Shown: positions 14,337 to 21,233 of the stretch, piece by piece
Layout: each line of letters opens with the position of its first letter
Position numbering within the stretch: position 1 is the stretch's first letter
Assembly: GCA_039024315.1 (NCBI GenBank)
Contig: JBCCQN010000127.1
Location: 1 to 23,695, forward strand
From: JBCAWW01 sp039024315
GTDB lineage: Bacteria; Bacteroidota; Bacteroidia; J057
Length of the DNA stretch: 23,695 nt
Reading direction: 5' to 3'
Notes under the pieces: generated by a model
What the model was told of the DNA's origin: nothing
Databases searched by the model: none
What the model saw: the letters and a program-made list of their open reading frames with translations, nothing else
Position numbers and translations under genes: made by a program

Positions 14337-14952
14337 ACTCCTTTTTCAATCGCTCGATATCCACAATTAAGCGTTTCACGTCAAGTGAATCTGTGCCATG
14401 ATAAACCCCACGCACTCTACGCTCCTTGTCAACTAAGGTAAACACATCAGTATGATAAAATCCATCCGGAGAATTGGGGTCCTCATTAGCAGCCACAAAA
14501 TAGCGCGCACCCATGGCATAAATGCTGTCTTTATCACCTGTCAAAAAGCGCCACTGATTGCTCATCAGGTCGAGATCGTCGGCGTACTCCTTTAGGACTT
14601 CTACCGTATCGTAATTGGGATCAATGGTATGAGAGAGTAACATGATCTCTTCATCTTTTCCATAAACTTCATGCACTTTGAGCATTTGCTGCTTCATCTT
14701 ACGACAAATGGACAGACAAGAGGTAAAAAAGAAATCTGTAACGTATATTTTATCTGCTACCGATTCATTGGTGATCCAACTACTATCTTGATCTACAAAA
14801 CCAAAGGCGGGAATCTTATAGTAGGTCGTGTCTCCTTTATCCGTAATGATGTTCTCCCCGAGATAGGGCAAGGGGCCATTTTTTTGAGTAGAATCGTTGC
14901 CGCAGGCGACAAACAATAAAGAGGCAAAACCAAAAAGGATTACTTTTTTCAT
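14317..14952 (-). CDS. SCO1/SenC-family copper chaperone lipoprotein
   Basis: This 211-residue thioredoxin-fold protein has a lipoprotein signal (LLFVAC, Cys17). The copper-binding CxxxC is Cys79 to Cys83 in TSCLSICRKM, and the third ligand is His167 in FYHTDVF. All three Sco ligands are therefore present. Sco proteins deliver copper to, or reduce, the CuA site of cytochrome c oxidase and related enzymes. The C-terminus after the fold is short and charged (VDIERLKKEYEPQ). The start ATG shares one base with the stop of the upstream lipoprotein gene (TAATG), and the 3' end overlaps the cytochrome c gene by 20 bases. The three genes form one tightly coupled operon. Confidence 0.92.
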   Translation of the reverse strand: MKKVILFGFASLLFVACGNDSTQKNGPLPYLGENIITDKGDTTYYKIPAFGFVDQDSSWITNESVADKIYVTDFFFTSCLSICRKMKQQMLKVHEVYGKDEEIMLLSHTIDPNYDTVEVLKEYADDLDLMSNQWRFLTGDKDSIYAMGARYFVAANEDPNSPDGFYHTDVFTLVDKERRVRGVYHGTDSLDVKRLIVDIERLKKEYEPQNP

Positions 14953-15389
14953 TACTTCAATTTGGCTAAAAGTGCTTCCGCATCAGTTTTGGCGGATTCC
15001 ATATTCTCTTTCACTTTTTCAACCGCAGTTTTTAAGCCCTCTAGCGTTTCTTCAGAAGCCACTCCATCCTTGCGTACGACTTCGGTAGCATAGTCATTCA
15101 TCCACTTCATCATACTTTCATTGGCAGCGTGCAAGCGACCAGAAAGATCCTGTATTTCCTCTTCAGATGCGAATTCACCTCCCACCAACTGCTCTTTCGC
15201 TGCATCTAAATCCTTTTTCAACTTATCAATCGGTCCCATCAAAGGCATCACTTCGTCATGAATAGCAATCGCTTCATTTTTAAGCTTTTCGATGGGATCT
15301 ACTTCAATAACCGTTTCACTTTCTCCTTGTTTGGACTCACCACATGAGAACAAAAACAATACGGGCAACAACATCAAAAAATAACGCAT
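14952..15389 (-). CDS. Small coiled-coil lipoprotein
   Basis: I chose the ATG at 15389, giving 145 residues that begin MRYFLMLLPVLFLFSC with lipidated Cys16. A longer reading from a TTG at 15425 would bury the signal and overlap a promoter-like box. The mature part is nearly all charged helix (KLKNEAIAIHDEVMPLMGPI, LKKDLDAAKEQL, GLKTAVEKVKENMESAKTDA). It is probably a coiled coil or helical hairpin. It contains two HDEVMPLM / ANESMMKWM stretches with paired His and Met residues, which could bind metal, but this is inference. Homologues next to SCO1 in Bacteroidota are often mis-named viral A-type inclusion protein. As first gene of the SCO1/cytochrome c operon it may assist copper handling in the periplasm. 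The function is unknown. Confidence 0.8.
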   Translation of the reverse strand: MRYFLMLLPVLFLFSCGESKQGESETVIEVDPIEKLKNEAIAIHDEVMPLMGPIDKLKKDLDAAKEQLVGGEFASEEEIQDLSGRLHAANESMMKWMNDYATEVVRKDGVASEETLEGLKTAVEKVKENMESAKTDAEALLAKLK

Positions 15390-15412
15390 ATATAAAATCA
15401 TTTTTGGGACTA

Positions 15413-15420
15413 CAAATTTA
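15413..15420 (-). promoter_or_regulatory. Bacteroidota -7 box for the lipoprotein/SCO1/cytochrome c operon
   Basis: On the minus strand TAAATTTG matches the TAnnTTTG consensus exactly, with transcription expected to start near 15406, just before the ATGs at 15401 and 15389. No TTG is found at the ideal -33 spacing. It supports the shorter reading of the lipoprotein gene. Confidence 0.45.
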
Positions 15421-15447
15421 CACAAGTTTGCATAATAGAAGGAAAGA

Positions 15448-15477
15448 TTGTTGATTTGATCTGCTGATCTATATCAG
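15448..15477 (+). promoter_or_regulatory. Possible promoter of the SAM riboswitch operon
   Basis: A TTG (15448-15450) lies exactly 19 bases before TATATCAG (15470-15477), a two-mismatch version of TAnnTTTG. Transcription from it would begin a few bases before the riboswitch P1 stem at 15485, which is the main reason for the call. Confidence 0.35.
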
Positions 15478-15484
15478 TGCATTT

Positions 15485-15597
15485 TTTATCAAGAAGAGGT
15501 GAGAGACAGGCTCTATGATCCTCTGGCAACCCCGCCCTAGCGGAAAGGTGCCAATTCCTGCCTCAAGTATGGAAAGTCCATATGCGAGAAAGATAAA
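15485..15597 (+). promoter_or_regulatory. SAM-I (S-box) riboswitch aptamer
   Basis: The conserved core can be read by eye. The P1 5' strand TTTATC (15485-15490) pairs with GATAAA (15592-15597). The 5' side has AAGAAGAGGTGAGAGAC of the P2/kink-turn, then the CTCTGGCAACC segment. P3 is CCGC-CCTA-GCGG followed by AAAGGTGCCAATTCCTGC, and P4 is TATGGA-AAG-TCCATA. The end is GCGAGAAAGATAAA. This is the standard S-box order. SAM binding normally lowers expression of downstream methionine or sulfur genes. Here those are an OsmC-like gene and metZ. About 78 bases separate the aptamer from the first start codon, with no classical terminator between them. Confidence 0.92.
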
Positions 15598-15646
15598 CGG
15601 ATTGCACGTCCCCCAATTCCATTTATCTATTTGTATTCATTCCGGA

Positions 15647-15686
15647 GTTTATCCCTTCGGGCAACGCTTGTAATTATGAAATTACA
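15647..15686 (+). promoter_or_regulatory. Riboswitch expression platform: anti-P1 segment and start-codon hairpin
   Basis: GTTTATC (15647-15653) is perfectly complementary to GATAAAC (15592-15598), which contains the 3' strand of P1, so it can compete with P1. A small CCC-TTC-GGG hairpin (15653-15661) follows. TGTAATT (15669-15675) and AATTACA (15680-15686) then form a perfect 7-bp stem whose 4-base loop holds the ATG of the OsmC-like gene. This suggests translational control, but the switching logic is inferred. Confidence 0.4.
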
Positions 15687-16089
15687 CCTGCAAAGGCTAA
15701 ACGATGCCTTTCATTACAAAGTAACTAACGAGTCTGGCCAAAGTATCCATCTGGACAGCAGTCTGGATTCAGGCGGCCAAAACCTAGGGATGCGGCCTTT
15801 AGAAACGGTAATTGCGGCTTTGCTGGGTTGTAGCAGCATTGACGTAGGCCTAATCCTCAAAAAAGGCAAACAAGATTTGAGAGATTATAAGGTAGAGGCT
15901 CGTGCCGAACGCAGGGACGAAATCCCTAGGATTTTCACCAACATCTACCTTCATTTTCACCTCTATGGCGATATCGATCCAGCTCGCGCCGAACGCGCCA
16001 TTCAACTCTCGATGGAGAAGTATTGTAGCGTAACCAAAATCCTCGAACCTACTGCCAACATTTACACCGAATTTACCATCCACCCTTAG
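15676..16089 (+). CDS. OsmC/Ohr-family thiol protein
   Basis: This 137-residue cytosolic protein carries both family cysteines. Cys52 is in ALLGCSSIDVGLIL at the start of the central helix and Cys117 is in MEKYCSVTKIL. It also has the DYKVEARAERRDEIPR and FTNIYLHFHLYGDI strands. OsmC proteins reduce organic peroxides through the two cysteines. The YhfA-like branch, which this sequence resembles more than Ohr, has no settled role and is often near sulfur genes. I chose the ATG at 15676 over an upstream TTG at 15631 because homology begins there and the ATG sits in a riboswitch-linked hairpin. It is the first gene after the SAM riboswitch and ends 6 bases before metZ, so both should be repressed by SAM. 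Confidence 0.88.
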   Translation: MKLHLQRLNDAFHYKVTNESGQSIHLDSSLDSGGQNLGMRPLETVIAALLGCSSIDVGLILKKGKQDLRDYKVEARAERRDEIPRIFTNIYLHFHLYGDIDPARAERAIQLSMEKYCSVTKILEPTANIYTEFTIHP

Positions 16090-16095
16090 TCTATC

Positions 16096-17295
16096 ATGGA
16101 TCAGCAATCCCAATTTGAAACCCAAGCCATCCGCACGCAAATAGATCGTTCGCAACATCGCGAACATGCCGCCCCAGTTTACCTTACCTCCAGTTTTGTC
16201 TTTGAAGACGCTGAGCAAATGCGGGCTATGTTTGCCAATGAGGTTTCGGGCAACATATACTCACGTTTTTCCAATCCTAATACGAGTGAGTTTGTAGAAA
16301 AACTTTGCCTCCTAGAAGGAGCCGAGGACGGCTACGCCACCGCTACCGGCATGTCAGGCGTTTTCACTACCCTAGCGGCCCTCTGTAACAGTGGGGATCA
16401 TATTTTGGCCTGTCGTTCTGTTTTTGGCTCTACTCACTCCGTCTTTACCAAGCTATTGCCCAAATGGCACATTAGTCATTCTTATGTAGACATCCACCAA
16501 ACGCATACTTGGCAAGTAGCAGTGCAGAGCAATACCAAGATTTTATTTGTTGAAACGCCCTCCAATCCTGCGGTTGACATTCTTGACTTAGAATGGTTAG
16601 GAGCGTTCGCTAAGGCGAATAACTTAATCCTAATCGTCGATAATTGCTTCGCCACCCCATACCTACAACAGCCGATTCGTTATGGAGCAGATCTAGTCCT
16701 TCACTCCGCCACTAAGTATTTAGATGGTCAAGGCCGTGTACTAGGTGGGGCCATCTTGGGTAGAGCCAATTTAATGGAAGAAGTGCGTTTGTTTGCAAGA
16801 CATTCAGGACCGGCACTTTCTCCTTTCAATGCGTGGGTTTTATCAAAAAGCATAGAAACGCTAGCAGTACGCATGGATAGGCACTGTAGCAATGCGTTAA
16901 AGCTAGCGCAGATTTTAGAGGATCACGACGAGCTGTCTTTGGTCAAATACCCCTTTCTTCCCTCCCACCCTCAGCATGAAATCGCTAAGAAGCAAATGCG
17001 CCACGGCGGTGGTATTGTGAGCTTTGAAGTAAAAGGCGGAGTCGAGCGAGGACGCGCATTTCTAAATGCTTTAAGTATGGCTTCCTTAACTGCCAACTTG
17101 GGGGATAGCAGGACCATAGCCACTCATCCGGCTTCTACCACTCATGCCAAACTACCTGAAGAAGATCGCCTAGCCGTAGGCATTACGCCCGGATTGATTC
17201 GTGTCTCAGTTGGCTTAGAGCATATCGATGATATCCTGCTTGACATCGAACAGGCGCTTGCTAAATCAAGTAAAATGGTAGGTATCCCAAGCTAA
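16096..17295 (+). CDS. metZ: O-succinylhomoserine sulfhydrylase (Cys/Met metabolism PLP enzyme)
   Basis: This 399-residue enzyme of the cystathionine gamma-synthase family has a full set of motifs. FETQAIRTQIDRSQHREHAAPVY-type N-terminus is followed by YSRFSNPNT, the PLP-phosphate region ATGMSGVF, FVETPSNPAVDI, VDNCFATPYLQQP, and SATKYLDGQGR with Schiff-base Lys207. It should make homocysteine from an activated homoserine ester and sulfide. The MetZ assignment over cystathionine gamma-synthase or gamma-lyase rests on the FVETPSNP and DGQGRVLGG signatures and on the SAM riboswitch. Activity with O-acetylhomoserine cannot be excluded. It is co-transcribed with the OsmC-like gene. A strong terminator overlaps its stop codon. 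Confidence 0.88.
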   Translation: MDQQSQFETQAIRTQIDRSQHREHAAPVYLTSSFVFEDAEQMRAMFANEVSGNIYSRFSNPNTSEFVEKLCLLEGAEDGYATATGMSGVFTTLAALCNSGDHILACRSVFGSTHSVFTKLLPKWHISHSYVDIHQTHTWQVAVQSNTKILFVETPSNPAVDILDLEWLGAFAKANNLILIVDNCFATPYLQQPIRYGADLVLHSATKYLDGQGRVLGGAILGRANLMEEVRLFARHSGPALSPFNAWVLSKSIETLAVRMDRHCSNALKLAQILEDHDELSLVKYPFLPSHPQHEIAKKQMRHGGGIVSFEVKGGVERGRAFLNALSMASLTANLGDSRTIATHPASTTHAKLPEEDRLAVGITPGLIRVSVGLEHIDDILLDIEQALAKSSKMVGIPS

Positions 17296-17320
17296 TTGGA
17301 ATACCTACCATCAAATTTTT
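17275..17320 (+). terminator. Strong, probably bidirectional terminator between metZ and the subtilase gene
   Basis: The arm 17275-17290 (ATGGTAGGTATCCCAA) pairs with 17296-17311 (TTGGAATACCTACCAT) with one mismatch, giving a stem of 15 matched pairs around a 5-base loop. TTTTT follows at 17316-17320. On the minus strand the stem is followed by TTTTAC, so it can serve the convergent subtilase gene as well. The metZ stop codon lies in the loop. Confidence 0.85.
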
Positions 17321-17327
17321 ATTGGTC

Positions 17328-20204
17328 TTAGAGTTTCGTGAACCGCTGCACGGAACGGTAAGTCTTGGCATTAGTCGCCTTGAGGATGTAAGTACCAGCG
17401 GGCAAACTAGAGACGTCTAGTTGATAATGCTGCAAGCCTAAATCGACGGATTGTTGCAAGCTTTGCAGTACGCGGCCACTTAGGTCAATAATCTCGATTT
17501 TCATGCTGCCGCTTTCATTGGCCTCGTATTGCCATGCCAATTGTCCGTTGGCTACCGGATTCGGGAATACTGACAATGCATTTCCGCGTTCGACGAAGAC
17601 GGACACCACTTCAGAGAGCGTCTTACTACCGTCTCGATCAACTTGCCACAATCGATAATAGTTAAGTCCCTGATAAGGATTATTGTCTAGGTATTGGTAG
17701 GATTGTGCTATATCCGTGGTACCAGCACCCAGCAGCTCGGATAAACTTTCGAATTGAGCGCCATCGCGCGAGCGTTCGAGGATAAAACGATCATTATCGA
17801 CCTCCATCGCTGTTTCCCAGGAAACCATGACGGTTTGCTCAGGAGCAGGCTCTGCATCGAAAGACAACAGATTTACAGGCAGTACCGATCCAGTGATGGA
17901 GATATTGTCAAAGGCAAAACCATCTGAGGGGAAAGCAAAGTTATCAAACTGCTGGAACTTAATGCGTACATCTGCCCCTAAGGTAATAGCATTGGTAGTA
18001 GCGAAATTAGAAAGGTCAATAGATTTATTGGCATAGGCTGCAGGAGAGTTTACCCCCGTCAAATCAAATAGTCTAAACCAATTGTTACCATCTACGCTCA
18101 AAGCAACGCCATCGGCATTAACGGAACCAGTAAAGGTTGCAGGCATCAAGTCATCTTCATCACCCGATTCAAACTGATCAAAGCTTAAGACCACATTCGT
18201 AGCAAAGCTAGCATCAAAGTGAAGGATCGCTTCATTTAGTCTAAAGATACCATCAAACCAAGAATCCATGGTTAAATGATTTGTACCACCCGCTGGACCA
18301 AAGGCAGTATTGGGTCTCATCCGTCCAGCACCGGGATAGTTTAATTCCCAAGCACGAGAAAAGTTAGCAGTCTCTAGTCCATCGTTGACGTCTAAAGCAG
18401 CAGGGATAGGCGTAGGATAAATCGCTCGGTAAACATCGACCATTCCAGCACCAGCAATGGTATCTACTCCGGCAATCCCAATATCTGTAGTACTATTGAC
18501 CATTCTGGTGTAAATCGCATTGCGATTGTCAGTAGGAAAAGCCTGTCGTAAAATCGCCGCCATGCCCGCGGCATGCGGAGCAGCGGCGGAGGTGCCAAAG
18601 AAGTTTGGAAAACCGTCTCCTTCGGTATCATTAGGACCAAAAAAGGTATTGTTAGCGCCATCATTGGCCGTAAAGTCAGGTTTGGCCCTCACAGCAGGAG
18701 CACCTAGCGGCGTGCCTGTATTGTCAAAAAGGAATGTACTAGGTCCATGTGAAGAGAAAGCTTCGTTTGCGGCATCCGCATAAAAAGCCGCTCCGACTGC
18801 CACACAGGAGGTCGTACCAGCATGTGGATTGACCGTTGGGCTTTGGGTGTCAAACTCATTGAGGGTATGAGTTCCAAAATTAACATACTTTAGTCGACCA
18901 GGATCTGGACCAGCAAACCTCACGATAAAAACATTATAGGTTTGGGGTAGCCCATCCATAGTGGCATCAGTAAAGTTGATTAGTTCAGAAGGAACTTGTG
19001 ATAGGAGATTGTCATCATCAGCAAGAGCTAATACCGTTGTCGGAGGATCATCGGTGATAAGAAAGTCTAAATCCGTATCGACACCCGCTACAGTGTACCA
19101 AGGGTCATCCCATTGAAGAGCAGCCCGAAATGACTCAAAATCATTGAGCGTAAACTGTTGATAAAAGTCAACTGCTGCAGTGGGATCAAAATCTAATGCA
19201 TCTACCGTAGATATTGGATCATTGGCAATCGTGGGAGCCGTATTTTCGTAAGCCTGCACATTCCGATTACCGGCCGATGAGAAATAAATCGCATCATTGA
19301 AAAGGGTAACATTTTCAATCACTTGGGAGATAATCCCGTCTTGAAAAAAGGGTTCTTCTAGGTAGACAATATCATCCACGATCACCCCACAACCAGCGGT
19401 AGCAAGATTTTGAATATTGGCCGCAAAATTTGCTTCACCGCCAAAAGCAGTAGCGAAAAACAGTCCTGCTCCCGGTGCCATATCGTGTACGATCTCCAAC
19501 ATGGCTCGCCCCTCATCTGAGGTACCATCGTCTTGTATGACAGTTACACCTGCTACGGGTAAATCCCCACTAGTAATCCCAGCAGCTGCACCTCCCAAAA
19601 AGTCATAACTATCACTCAATACCCCAACATTTACGCCAGTACCATCAAAGTTATCGGGCGCAGTACCACGTACTCGATAAGCCTGCATAGAGGTATCGGC
19701 TTGGCTGGTGACAGATCCAGTATCATTGATGGGATTAGCAAAAGCAGTGGCACTGATCAATCCGTAAGCTTCTAATCCCTCTAAGGCTAAAATATCTTGA
19801 GGATCTAGATAGCCTTCGAGAAAACGTTGTTCAGGTGCCTCAGCACTAAGCACAAAACCGATCTTCTCTAGTTCAGGTAGTAGTAGCGCCGCTTGCTCGG
19901 TTTGAATCCGTATGCCGACTTTTTGCGTCAGTGGATGGAGATACAGTTTGTTATCAAATGCTAAGGCAAGCTCTTCTGGGGATACCAAAGCCGTAATTGG
20001 CAGTCCATTATCCAACTGGTAATGGCCCAAAATCAAATGCAAACGCTCAGTCAAACGGGTCTCCGAGTCTATTCTCATTTGTTTGGCTTGCTTAAGCTTT
20101 AACATTTGCTCAGCTAGACTTTGAGCTTGGAGGCTAGCAAAACCCAAGAGGCAAGTCAATAAACAGAGGGAAGCAGTACGATAAAAAACGCTAGGAGCAT
20201 GCAT
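17328..20204 (-). CDS. Secreted S8/S53-like serine peptidase with T9SS sorting domain
   Basis: This 958-residue protein has a signal peptide (LLTCLLGFASLQAQ). A propeptide-like region covers residues 30-160. The subtilase-fold domain has Asp198 in VGVLSDSYDF and Ser539 in FFGTSAAAPHAAG. Where subtilisins have HGT, this protein has E231-G-R (DEGRAMLEIVHD), 33 residues after the Asp, close to the Asp-His spacing of subtilisin. A Glu here matches the S53-like branch of the clan (Ser-Glu-Asp). A beta-sandwich, jelly-roll-like region follows (about 600-775), then a fibronectin-like region (about 785-870). A type A T9SS C-terminal domain starts near residue 875 (LSVFPNPVANGQLAW) and ends with QRFTKL. 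It should cross the outer membrane through T9SS and be released or surface-anchored. The substrate is unknown. Confidence 0.88.
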   Translation of the reverse strand: MHAPSVFYRTASLCLLTCLLGFASLQAQSLAEQMLKLKQAKQMRIDSETRLTERLHLILGHYQLDNGLPITALVSPEELALAFDNKLYLHPLTQKVGIRIQTEQAALLLPELEKIGFVLSAEAPEQRFLEGYLDPQDILALEGLEAYGLISATAFANPINDTGSVTSQADTSMQAYRVRGTAPDNFDGTGVNVGVLSDSYDFLGGAAAGITSGDLPVAGVTVIQDDGTSDEGRAMLEIVHDMAPGAGLFFATAFGGEANFAANIQNLATAGCGVIVDDIVYLEEPFFQDGIISQVIENVTLFNDAIYFSSAGNRNVQAYENTAPTIANDPISTVDALDFDPTAAVDFYQQFTLNDFESFRAALQWDDPWYTVAGVDTDLDFLITDDPPTTVLALADDDNLLSQVPSELINFTDATMDGLPQTYNVFIVRFAGPDPGRLKYVNFGTHTLNEFDTQSPTVNPHAGTTSCVAVGAAFYADAANEAFSSHGPSTFLFDNTGTPLGAPAVRAKPDFTANDGANNTFFGPNDTEGDGFPNFFGTSAAAPHAAGMAAILRQAFPTDNRNAIYTRMVNSTTDIGIAGVDTIAGAGMVDVYRAIYPTPIPAALDVNDGLETANFSRAWELNYPGAGRMRPNTAFGPAGGTNHLTMDSWFDGIFRLNEAILHFDASFATNVVLSFDQFESGDEDDLMPATFTGSVNADGVALSVDGNNWFRLFDLTGVNSPAAYANKSIDLSNFATTNAITLGADVRIKFQQFDNFAFPSDGFAFDNISITGSVLPVNLLSFDAEPAPEQTVMVSWETAMEVDNDRFILERSRDGAQFESLSELLGAGTTDIAQSYQYLDNNPYQGLNYYRLWQVDRDGSKTLSEVVSVFVERGNALSVFPNPVANGQLAWQYEANESGSMKIEIIDLSGRVLQSLQQSVDLGLQHYQLDVSSLPAGTYILKATNAKTYRSVQRFTKL

Positions 20205-20311
20205 AATCTTTGGTTATTGATGTGATGTTCTAGGGACAAGAGCCGGCAGGCTATTTCCCACTTAGAATATTCAGTCTAAAAACTAATCGAAACAGGTTTT
20301 TTCTTAGGTTT

Positions 20312-20342
20312 GAAAGGTATGTATCCTTTATTTAAATCCCAA
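20312..20342 (-). promoter_or_regulatory. Possible promoter of the subtilase gene
   Basis: On the minus strand TTG (20342-20340) is followed after 20 bases by TACCTTTC (20319-20312), one mismatch from TAnnTTTG. This would give a leader of roughly 100 bases before the ATG at 20204. The rest of the 182-base gap up to the glycosylase gene shows nothing else I can name. Confidence 0.4.
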
Positions 20343-20386
20343 AACAACCTTACTCAAGAGTGAAATACTTTATCTGAGAGCTTATA

Positions 20387-21181
20387 TTAGCCTACTGGCT
20401 CCGGTTGGCACTTTGGACAGATAAAAGTACCTCTCCCTCCTACTACGATTCTTTCCAAAGGAATTTCATGTCTCGGGCAAGCCCCTTTTTGCCAGCGCCT
20501 TTCTACCATAAAATGGTCAGGAAACTCTTTGTAGTGTGCATCTAAGTTAATCGCCGTCTCCAAAATTTCCTGCATGACCTTATACATCGCTTTGTACTGG
20601 GCTTCAGTAACGGCAAAGCAACGAGTTTCGGGATGAAGATGAATTTGGAATAGCATTTCATCGGCAATCCAGTTACCAATACCGGCAAAGTGCTGCTGTT
20701 GGAGTAAGGCCGGTTTAATCATCGTCTTGCGATTTTTGAGTGCGTCTATAAAAGCCTTTTCACTGATCTGGGTAGCATCGGGGCCTAGCTTATTGGCTTT
20801 TTGGTAAACGGCGATGTCATCTAAGAGATCCAAACGCCCAAACTTGCGCATACAATTGAAGCCCAGTTGAAAGCCGGAATCAAAATGAAATACGAGTCGG
20901 GCAAAACGAGGCTTTTCTTCGGCAACTTGATAATAGACAGGCTCCCCCGTGAGCCCAAAGTGCCACATCTGTATCTTCTGATTACTGAGATGCAAAAATA
21001 AAAACTTGCCAATCCGACTGGTCGAGACAAAGCGTTCGCCGATGGAGGCGTCCCTTAAAGTCTGTAAAGGTGCCCGCAACATCCGCCCCTCATTGATCGC
21101 CTCCACAGCGGTAATGGTCTGATTGAGTGTCGTCCCTTCTAGGTAACGGCGGTATCCTTCTACTTCGGGTAATTCTGGCAT
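20387..21181 (-). CDS. Formamidopyrimidine-DNA glycosylase / Nei-type DNA repair enzyme
   Basis: The mature start is MPELPEVE at 21181, giving 264 residues; a longer upstream reading is spurious because Pro2 must be N-terminal to act as nucleophile. Visible features are Pro2 and Glu3, the GKFLFLHL lysine, HFGLTGEP, a FNCMRKFGR void-filling region, and the helix-two-turn-helix GIGNWIADEMLFQIHLHPE. The C-terminal zinc finger contains the DNA-binding Arg in GGRGTFICPKC. The finger is C-x2-H-x16-C-x2-C, with a His in place of the usual second Cys. The enzyme removes oxidised bases and cuts the abasic site by beta/delta elimination. It may be Fpg or Nei-like; I cannot separate these. An AAGGA ribosome site lies 6 bases before the ATG, unusually clear for this genome. 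Confidence 0.9.
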   Translation of the reverse strand: MPELPEVEGYRRYLEGTTLNQTITAVEAINEGRMLRAPLQTLRDASIGERFVSTSRIGKFLFLHLSNQKIQMWHFGLTGEPVYYQVAEEKPRFARLVFHFDSGFQLGFNCMRKFGRLDLLDDIAVYQKANKLGPDATQISEKAFIDALKNRKTMIKPALLQQQHFAGIGNWIADEMLFQIHLHPETRCFAVTEAQYKAMYKVMQEILETAINLDAHYKEFPDHFMVERRWQKGACPRHEIPLERIVVGGRGTFICPKCQPEPVG

Positions 21182-21228
21182 TTGCGGTCCTTTTTGGTAA
21201 TATTCCTCAGCATTATTAATACCGCAAA
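21181..21228. promoter_or_regulatory. 8-bp inverted repeat in the glycosylase/amidohydrolase divergent gap
   Basis: TTTGCGGT (21181-21188) and ACCGCAAA (21221-21228) are perfect inverted copies 32 bases apart. They fill the 52-base space between the two start codons. One arm abuts the glycosylase ATG and the other ends 5 bases before the amidohydrolase ATG. It may be a shared operator. In the glycosylase mRNA it would form a stem around the AAGGA ribosome site. Confidence 0.4.
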
Positions 21229-21233
21229 GTGTA

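Noticed and set aside
14886..14902. Hairpin GTTGCC-GCA-GGCGAC in the SCO1 gene
   Set aside because: It is fully explained by codons of the lipobox (VACGN), and its ends do not match the repeat family.
16604..16622. Hairpin TTCGC-TAAG-GCGAA inside metZ
   Set aside because: It encodes conserved protein sequence (AFAKAN), and its loop and ends differ from the repeat family.
17341..17356. Near match to the hairpin repeat (GTTCCGTGCAGCGGTT on the minus strand)
   Set aside because: It encodes RSVQRF at the conserved end of the T9SS domain, so protein constraint explains it well. The terminal TAAT is missing.
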